Below are positions 58,846-64,000 of a DNA stretch of 64,000 nt, piece by piece (the first letter of the stretch is position 1; the number at the start of each line of letters is the position of its first letter). The position numbers and the translations under genes are program-made. Below the pieces are notes generated by a model. That model had not been told where the DNA came from, made no database searches, and was given only the letters and a program-made list of their open reading frames with translations. This DNA comes from Methylomonas fluvii. GTDB lineage: Bacteria > Pseudomonadota > Gammaproteobacteria > Methylococcales > Methylomonadaceae. The stretch covers positions 124,001 through 188,000 of the forward strand of contig NZ_JACXST010000001.1 in assembly GCF_014850975.1 (NCBI RefSeq), in the 5' to 3' direction.

Positions 58846-59313
58846 TTAGCCGTGCGCGGCGCCTTCCTTAATCTGCTGTTCCAGCTTTTCGTGCGCGCGT
58901 TCCAACTTGGCAAACACTCTTAAAATATCGGTAGCGGATAATATGCCTACCAATTTGTCTTTTTCCACCACCGGCAAAGCGCCGACTCTGTGTTCCGCCA
59001 TCATTGCCGCTGCTTCCGAAGCAGGCGTTTCCGGGGTAACGGTGTAAACGCCGCGATGCATGATATGCACGACTTTTTGCGAGACCACATGCAGTTGGGT
59101 GTTGTCTTTGTTTGTCTCGACTGCATTGGAATTACTTTTTGGCCCCAGAGCCTTGTATAAATCCCGGTCGGAAACAATACCGACCAATTTGCCTTTTTCA
59201 ACCACAGGCAAGTGGCGGATTTTCTCGTAATGGATCAAAAAGAACACACGATCAATCAGATCGTGCGGTTCCACGGTAAATACCTTGGTGGTCATTAACT
59301 CTGCTACACGCAT
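58846..59313 (-). CDS. Two-CBS-domain protein
   Basis: A 155-aa protein made of a CBS pair: MTTKVFTVEPHDLIDRVFFL...LVGIVSDRDLYKAL, then VVHIMHRGVYTVTPETPAS...LVGILSATDILRVF, and a helical tail. CBS pairs bind adenosine nucleotides and act as energy sensors. Start 59313 (MRVAELM) has GGAG seven bases upstream; a longer frame to 59421 is open but its extra residues are not family-like. Target unknown. Confidence 0.88.
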   Translation of the reverse strand: MRVAELMTTKVFTVEPHDLIDRVFFLIHYEKIRHLPVVEKGKLVGIVSDRDLYKALGPKSNSNAVETNKDNTQLHVVSQKVVHIMHRGVYTVTPETPASEAAAMMAEHRVGALPVVEKDKLVGILSATDILRVFAKLERAHEKLEQQIKEGAAHG

Positions 59314-59477
59314 GCTGTTTCTCCAATAAAAATGTCTAAAAAAGTAAGTAAATTCTGACGCAATAGTGACACTATAGCCAGGCAAAATTAAGAAATATCG
59401 CCGATTGATGGCTTCACGCAACCATTCAGTCGCGAAGAACGGGTCGTGAACCCTTCGCCCGCGGCGTTTAAATCAAT

Positions 59478-59981
59478 TCAATAAATCGTCCCGCCCAAAT
59501 CCAGACAGGTCAGATAAAGCCGCATATCAAATTCCCATTGGTGATAGTCCGGCGCCATGTACTCGCATAATTTGTAAAACGCCTTGTTATGCTGTTTTTC
59601 GCGCAGATGCGAAAGCTCATGAACGACGATCATCTGCAAAAACTCCGGCGGCGCCAGTTTAAAGATCGCGCCGATGCGAATTTCATTTTTTGACTTTAAA
59701 TTGCCGCCCTGCACCCGCGAGACTACCGAATGCAAACCCAAAGCCTGATGCAAGACATCGATTTTGTCGTCGTAAACAACTTTACTGAGAGGGCTGGATT
59801 GCCGCAGAAATTGATTTTTAAGATCCATCGTGTAGACATAAAGCGCCTTGTCAGTCTTAATATCATGCGGCCGGGGGTATTTTTTCAGCAGTAGCTCGGG
59901 CAGTTTGTCGCTGTCGATCAGCGCATGCACTTGCGCGGTGATGGCAGGCGCATAGCAGGCCAGGTATTTTAACGGGCGCAT
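59478..59981 (-). CDS. YgjP-type zinc metallopeptidase
   Basis: A 167-aa protein with the zinc-binding HELSHL motif and the family pattern REKQHNKAFYKLCEYMAPDYHQWEFDMRLYL, as in the DUF45/YgjP M48-like group. The N-terminal half (QVHALIDSDKLPELLLKKYPRPHD) is predicted helical. Substrate unknown. It lies 25 bases after the DUF5710 gene on the same strand. Confidence 0.82.
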   Translation of the reverse strand: MRPLKYLACYAPAITAQVHALIDSDKLPELLLKKYPRPHDIKTDKALYVYTMDLKNQFLRQSSPLSKVVYDDKIDVLHQALGLHSVVSRVQGGNLKSKNEIRIGAIFKLAPPEFLQMIVVHELSHLREKQHNKAFYKLCEYMAPDYHQWEFDMRLYLTCLDLGGTIY

Positions 59982-60006
59982 AAGCTAAAACCGCGCACCG
60001 CTTGGT

Positions 60007-60282
60007 TCAATCCCATGGCGGCTCGTCTCCGTCATAGGCTACGAAGTTTTTATCGCTTGACCGAGTTGTGCCGCCGACGACACTGTCGGCTTTTGAACTT
60101 TTCGGCTCGCCGCCGGGCAATTGCCCAACACCGGACTCCACCTGCCATTTGGCAAACAGCGCCACGTCTTTATTGGCGGGGACATACCATTTCTTGACAG
60201 CAGCATCCCATCTGGCGCCAAGCGCTTTCGCCGCATCCTTTTCGGCATAGGGTACGTTCAGATAAATTTTCGCGTCAGCCAT
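60007..60282 (-). CDS. DUF5710 domain protein
   Basis: A 91-aa protein whose first 50 residues (KIYLNVPYAEKDAAKALGARWDAAVKKWYVP) match DUF5710, a small domain common near DNA primases and in conjugative or phage proteins. Residues after ~60 are a flexible polar linker with a C-terminal GDEPPWD, a tail of the type that can bind single-strand-DNA-binding partners (acidic, hydrophobic end). Function unknown. Confidence 0.8.
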   Translation of the reverse strand: MADAKIYLNVPYAEKDAAKALGARWDAAVKKWYVPANKDVALFAKWQVESGVGQLPGGEPKSSKADSVVGGTTRSSDKNFVAYDGDEPPWD

Positions 60283-60437
60283 TTACCGCAGCCGGTCAAA
60301 GATTAATTGCATCGCAATATTGTAAAGCATTGCTTATGCAAGCGACGCGGATAATCCAATCTTAGCTAGAAAACCTAACGCTGAACCCGTTTATCAAAAT
60401 GCCCGCCGGCTCAGCCAGGCGGCAGGACAATCAAGTT

Positions 60438-60587
60438 CTAAGGTTTTTTGCGACTCGAACCCATAGTGCTGGCAAAAGTGGTCGCCGCGAACAATGCCGA
60501 GGAAACAATAAAATCACCCGAAATAAACTCAATAACGCCAGTCACAAACACCAGCCCGGTCAAAATATCTTTATGTAAGCGTTTCAT
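60438..60587 (-). CDS. 49-aa predicted membrane protein
   Basis: Starts MKRLHKDILTGLVFVTG, continues with VIEFISGDFIVSSALFAATTFAS and ends in a basic MGSSRKKP tail; it would form one or two short membrane helices. CGGGAAG lies just before the ATG. No family is recognised. It would be missed by length filters. Confidence 0.5.
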   Translation of the reverse strand: MKRLHKDILTGLVFVTGVIEFISGDFIVSSALFAATTFASTMGSSRKKP

Positions 60588-60724
60588 GGTCGCTTCCCGA
60601 AGTAATTAATGCATTTAGACTATATGCCCGCCTACATTAATTAACAATGACACTAAAAACACATTGATTAATCGCTAAAAGGAAACAACCTAATAAACCA
60701 AACCCCAAGCCGGTTTAACTGGGC

Positions 60725-61516
60725 TTATCGACTACGTAGACGCCGAAACGGCAGCGCCAACAGACCGACAAAGCCCAGTTGGTTACTATCGCGAAACTCG
60801 GACAAACCTATCATCATGGCAGTCTGTGCTTCGCGCGCTTGTGGACAATAGGTTTTGAACAATCTATCCCAGCATGACAGCGAGAAGCCGTAGTTGCTGT
60901 CGGTTTCCGGTTGAAATGCCGAGTGATGAATGCGATGCATGTCGGGTGTCACTATCAAATAGCGCAAGCCGCGCTCTAGCGCAGGCGGCAAGCCGACATT
61001 ACCGTGATTGAATAACGCGCAACCGTTCAATATGACTTCAAAAGCGATCACCGCGAGCGGATCGACCCCGAGCAACAGCACCAGCGCAACCTTGTAAAGC
61101 ATGGATAGCATGATTTCCAAGGGATGAAAGCGCACCGCTGTCGTGGTATCGAAATCCATATCGCTGTGATGCACTTGATGCAACCGCCAGAACCAGCGCC
61201 AGCGATGGGCGGCGATATGTTGGGCGTAAATTGCCAGATCCAGCAGCAACAGGCTCAGCGTTATCGACAACCAAAGCGGCACCGGCAACACATGGAATAA
61301 ACCGATTTGTTGCTCGGCAGCCCAATTCGCAGCCAGCCAAGCCGCGGCACCGATGCTAAGCCGCATCACGCCGACATTCAGAATCGCCAAGCCCAGGTTG
61401 ACCGGCCAGCGTCGGCGGCGCTCTGCCGCCAATCGCCGCTTGGGCCGCAACCACTCCCAGGCCGCCATTAACAAGAATATCCCCAAAAACACGCTCAAGC
61501 GCACCATTGCTTCCAT
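60725..61516 (-). CDS. Sterol desaturase / fatty acid hydroxylase superfamily protein
   Basis: A 263-aa di-iron membrane enzyme. The eight-histidine pattern is complete: HIAAHRWRWFWRLHQVHHSD and HRIHHSAFQPETDSNYG, with another His in FNHGNVGLP. Four membrane helices precede and surround these. Start 61516 (MEAMVRLSVF) follows GGAGG and shares one base with the stop of the glycosyltransferase (TGATG). Substrate unknown; hopanoid, sterol or carotenoid hydroxylation is possible in methanotrophs. Confidence 0.88.
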   Translation of the reverse strand: MEAMVRLSVFLGIFLLMAAWEWLRPKRRLAAERRRRWPVNLGLAILNVGVMRLSIGAAAWLAANWAAEQQIGLFHVLPVPLWLSITLSLLLLDLAIYAQHIAAHRWRWFWRLHQVHHSDMDFDTTTAVRFHPLEIMLSMLYKVALVLLLGVDPLAVIAFEVILNGCALFNHGNVGLPPALERGLRYLIVTPDMHRIHHSAFQPETDSNYGFSLSCWDRLFKTYCPQAREAQTAMMIGLSEFRDSNQLGFVGLLALPFRRLRSR

Positions 61517-62199
61517 CACTGCCTCCGATAATACCGCGCCGCCAGTGCATCCGGATGAGCTCCGAAAAAATACCGCAGCCGCAAGCACCACATCAATAAT
61601 ATCGTTCTGAGGATACCGTGTTGTTGCCAACGCCGCGCGGCAGTAACGACCTTAGCCTTTAAACAGCAAGGTTTACCGAGCTTTTTCAGCGCCGCACTGA
61701 TGGCAATATCTTCCATCAACGCAATTTCCGGAAAACCACCCACAGCCTGAAATGCCTGGCGGGTGATGAAAATGGCTTGATCGCCGGTAGCAATACCGGT
61801 CAACCGGGAGCGCGCGTTCATCATGCCGGCAATCAATTTAAAAATGGCTTGAGGGCTGTCGAATTGCACATCAAAACGCCCCCACGACCAGCCTTGCTCG
61901 ACCGCCGACAAAATTAAATCGATAGCCTGATCCGGCAGCTAGGTATCTGCATGCAAGAACAGCAACACCTCGGCTTGGGCGTGATGCACACCCAGGTTCA
62001 TTTGCCTGGCCCGCCCACGCTGACTTTGCAAAACCTGATCGACCAAAGGCTTCGCCATAACTGGACTGGCATCACGACTGCCGCCATCGACCACCAGCAA
62101 TTCGCAGCGCGATCTCAGCGCCTGCAAGGCTTGCAATGTATCGGCAAGCCGCGCCGCCTCGTTGACTACCGGAATGACAATGCTAATCTGGGGTTTCAT
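61516..62199 (-). pseudogene. Family-2 glycosyltransferase (TIGR04283 type) interrupted by an amber codon
   Basis: Residues 1-86 (MKPQISIVIPVVNEAARLAD..., VDGGSRDASP, then LLFLHADT) give the nucleotide-sugar-binding half with the DxD-like HAD motif. A TAG at 61939-61941 then interrupts the frame, which continues without shift as LPDQAIDLILSAVEQGWSWGRFDV and reaches TGDQAIFITRQAFQAVGGFPE...LMEDIAISAALKKLG in the second half. Homologous GT-A enzymes read straight through this place, so a nonsense mutation, a readthrough codon or a sequence error is likely. It is translationally coupled to the hydroxylase downstream. Confidence 0.8.
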
Positions 62200-62292
62200 T
62201 GAGCTAACGCATCTTCGTCTGCACTACCGATTACAGTTCGTTTCTAACAAAGGCAGCAACGCTTGTGCCAGCAGCATTGAGCAAGACCGCGA

Positions 62293-62574
62293 TTAAAGCA
62301 CGCCCCGCTCTATCTCTTGCAAATAGATAAATTCCGGTGCTTTTACGCCGGCCTGTTTTCTGATTTCCACCAATTCGGCTGACTCGAAAAAGCACCGGGC
62401 AGCGTCCAGCGAGGTCCAAGCAGAAAAGTGGACGATATTATTGGCATCGTTATCGTAGCGCAGCAGTTGGTAGCTGATTTCTCCTGCGCATTTCCTGATC
62501 TCGGCTGCCTGATCGAAAATCTGCTTCCAGGCCGGGTAGGCGGCAACCTCATGGATGATTAGTACGTGTGGCAT
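62293..62574 (-). CDS. Antibiotic biosynthesis monooxygenase (ABM)-like protein
   Basis: A 93-aa dimeric alpha/beta-barrel-type protein starting MPHVLIIHEVAAYPAWKQIF, with YQLLRYDNDANNIVHFSAW and AARCFFESAELVEIRKQAGV, typical of ABM/YgiN-like small proteins. ATG 62574 has AAGGAG eight bases upstream; a GTG nine bases earlier overlaps that site. Twenty bases separate it from the cupin gene, suggesting an operon. Substrate unknown. Confidence 0.75.
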   Translation of the reverse strand: MPHVLIIHEVAAYPAWKQIFDQAAEIRKCAGEISYQLLRYDNDANNIVHFSAWTSLDAARCFFESAELVEIRKQAGVKAPEFIYLQEIERGVL

Positions 62575-62594
62575 AGACTTCACTCCTTGCGGTC

Positions 62595-63077
62595 CTATGG
62601 TTCGTAGGGCTCGCCGTCTTTATGGGCGAATTGCCAATTGCCGTCTACCAGCAACGCTTGCAAGTCATCGTCCGGGTAAATGACGGCGTCACCAGCCGTC
62701 CTGTCGCCGATTTCCAGGTATTGCACCTCTGCGTTCGAGCGATTCAGCAACTGGTGCGCATTGCCGGTGCCGGCTTTAAACCCTGCGCACATACCCGGCG
62801 CAAGCATAGTTTCCCCTGCATCCGTCACCAGTATTGGGTGGCCTTGCAATATGTAAATAAACTCGTCTTGCAGCGAATGCGCGTGGCGTAAAGCCGAACA
62901 GGCACCGGGCGCCAGCATGCTTAGATTGACACCAAAATTTGCCAGGCCGAATAGATCGCCGAGGCGGCGCTTTTCTCGCCCCGCCATGCGCGAGGCAAAT
63001 GGCTCCGGGTAGAGCGATGTAGTCCGCGCCCTCAAATCTTCCGCCGCCACGGCGATTGGCGTATGTTTAATGTTCAT
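62595..63077 (-). CDS. Cupin-domain protein
   Basis: A 160-aa single cupin. The first cupin motif is HAHSLQDEFIYILQG with metal-ligand His and Glu, and the second lies around GTGNAHQLLNRS. The N-terminal extension (TSLYPEPFASRMAGREKRRLGDLFGL) is typical of a family often annotated as transcriptional regulator or isomerase-like cupins. Function unknown. Confidence 0.82.
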   Translation of the reverse strand: MNIKHTPIAVAAEDLRARTTSLYPEPFASRMAGREKRRLGDLFGLANFGVNLSMLAPGACSALRHAHSLQDEFIYILQGHPILVTDAGETMLAPGMCAGFKAGTGNAHQLLNRSNAEVQYLEIGDRTAGDAVIYPDDDLQALLVDGNWQFAHKDGEPYEP

Positions 63078-63141
63078 GCTTATCTCGCAAGTAGAAATCC
63101 GCGCGCAAAGCCTAAGGCCTTCAGCATCTGGCCCGGTTTTT

Positions 63142-63990
63142 TTAAAATCCAGTGGATATTAGCCCAAGCCTTTGGGCACGATAACCAAGCTGGCTGACAT
63201 CCTGAACAAGCACACGACTTCCCCAAAGCGCCGAGATTATCATGCTCGCTGGTTCGGCAGCGGTGCTTGAAAAAAAGCTGACCTCTGCGGCGCGCTCAGC
63301 GGAAACCGGCAGAAGATTGCCTTGCAGACGCCGCGCCAGCTCTTTTGCCACGGCGGTAGCCGGGTCGATTATCGCCAGGTCAGGTCCCACAATTTCGCGA
63401 ATCAGCGGCGCCAGAAACGGGTAATGCGTGCAGCCTAATACGATGGTATCGGCACCGGCCAGCAACAGCGGCGACAAGTAACCGACCAAAAGCTCGCGGG
63501 TCACATCACTGTGCAATTGCGCCTTTTCAACTTGCTCGACCAGACCGGGACAAGGCTGCAACAATATTGCAATGTCTTTACCGTAGGCCGCGCACAGCCT
63601 GGCGACACTAGGACTGGCCAGCGTGCGGCTGGTGGCCAGCACACCGATCACTCCGGATTTCGTGGTTTGCGCCGCTGGTTTGATGGCCGGTTCCATCGCC
63701 ACCACCGGCACCGGGCACCAAGCACGCAGCTTTTCGATTGCGACCACGGTAGCGGTGTTACAGGCCACCACGATGGCCTTCACACCGGCATCAAGCAGCA
63801 GCTCGGTAATCGTTGTAGCCCTATCCGCAATAAACTCCGCATCCCGGTCACCATAGGGTGCATAGCCGGAATCTGCCACATACAGCAAATCTTCCATGGG
63901 TAGCGCCGCGCGGATGGCTCGCAGCACGGACAGGCCGCCAACGCCGGAATCGAATACGCCAATGGGGGCGTCAGTGCTTAACGCTGTCAT
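63142..63990 (-). CDS. murI: Glutamate racemase
   Basis: A 282-aa cofactor-independent racemase that makes D-glutamate for peptidoglycan. Substrate motif GVFDSGVGGLSV, catalytic cysteines in VVACNTATV and IVLGCTHYPFL, and YAPYGDRD. The reading frame is complete; the upstream promoter lies at or beyond the window edge. Confidence 0.96.
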   Translation of the reverse strand: MTALSTDAPIGVFDSGVGGLSVLRAIRAALPMEDLLYVADSGYAPYGDRDAEFIADRATTITELLLDAGVKAIVVACNTATVVAIEKLRAWCPVPVVAMEPAIKPAAQTTKSGVIGVLATSRTLASPSVARLCAAYGKDIAILLQPCPGLVEQVEKAQLHSDVTRELLVGYLSPLLLAGADTIVLGCTHYPFLAPLIREIVGPDLAIIDPATAVAKELARRLQGNLLPVSAERAAEVSFFSSTAAEPASMIISALWGSRVLVQDVSQLGYRAQRLGLISTGF

Positions 63991-64000
63991 GGATGGATAC

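Noticed and set aside
61516..62199. Two separate glycosyltransferase-related genes
   Set aside because: The two parts are in the same frame across one TAG and together match a single GT-A enzyme, so one interrupted gene is the simpler reading.

Overview
The window looks like chromosomal DNA of a gammaproteobacterial methanotroph, most likely a Methylomonas-type member of the Methylococcales. This is inferred from gene content and not from a marker gene: a formaldehyde-activating-enzyme homologue at the left edge, a gammaproteobacterial pilB-pilC-pilD-coaE-zapD-yacG order, a split histidine pathway, a stand-alone soluble RnfB, and abundant hairpin-rich intergenic repeats. There is no rRNA, CRISPR array, transposase or prophage. 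Most of the window is core metabolism with a few accessory pockets.

Layout: 1-4.8 kb carries the end of a Fae-like gene, hisC and the complete bc1 complex operon petABC. 4.9-7.5 kb holds a histone-H1-like winged-helix protein, a PsiF-repeat protein, and lexA behind a perfect inverted repeat, followed by a 49-aa membrane microprotein. 7.7-17.3 kb is a signalling block: pilU (minus strand), then on the plus strand a five-PAS NarL-type histidine kinase, its response regulator, a STAS-like protein, a GGDEF-EAL protein whose N-terminus matches the plant ethylene-receptor binding domain, and a chemoreceptor with a c-type haem motif. 17.4-18.7 kb is a PP-loop ATPase plus TusA pair. 18.7-20.4 kb is a repeat-rich island in which one membrane-protein gene lies between two inverted copies of a 258-bp structured repeat. 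20.4-28.1 kb has argJ, a Nudix-ThiE fusion and, on the minus strand, the yacG-zapD-coaE-pilDCB cluster. 28.3-30.3 kb is thiC with a TPP riboswitch. 30.5-36.1 kb has ispB, rplU-rpmA, obgE-proB and the Fe-S carrier mrp. 36.4-41.8 kb has an L,D-transpeptidase lipoprotein with a SPOR domain, a CBS-GAF-GGDEF-EAL protein with a co-translated unknown protein, and two small secreted proteins. 42-49 kb has metG, rnfB, tRNA-Arg(CCG), a ParB-N-terminus-like small protein, a membrane J-domain protein, a DUF805 protein, a microprotein, a fatty acid desaturase and tRNA-Thr(CGT). 49.2-56.7 kb is one unidirectional minus-strand run moaB-DUF423-psiE-pepN-hisB-hisH-hisA-hisF-hisI. 56.8-64 kb holds an AI-2E-family permease, a second microprotein, a Rieske protein, a CBS protein, a YgjP-type peptidase, a sterol-desaturase-type hydroxylase, a glycosyltransferase interrupted by an amber codon, a cupin and murI.

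The most interesting item is the module at 12438-15406. A STAS-like protein with a Cys-rich tail overlaps by its stop codon a protein in which all five ethylene/Cu(I)-site residues of ETR1 (Asp, Tyr, Ile, Cys, His) are kept at the same spacing, but with c-di-GMP synthesis and hydrolysis domains as output. A haem-type chemoreceptor follows directly. This could be a gas-sensing c-di-GMP/chemotaxis system in a bacterium whose own oxygenases act on small hydrocarbons. Other candidates are two unlinked microproteins sharing a W-x-Y-D-x-Y-F-L-A-Q-L core, a lexA-linked membrane microprotein, and an orphan ParB-N-terminal-like peptide.
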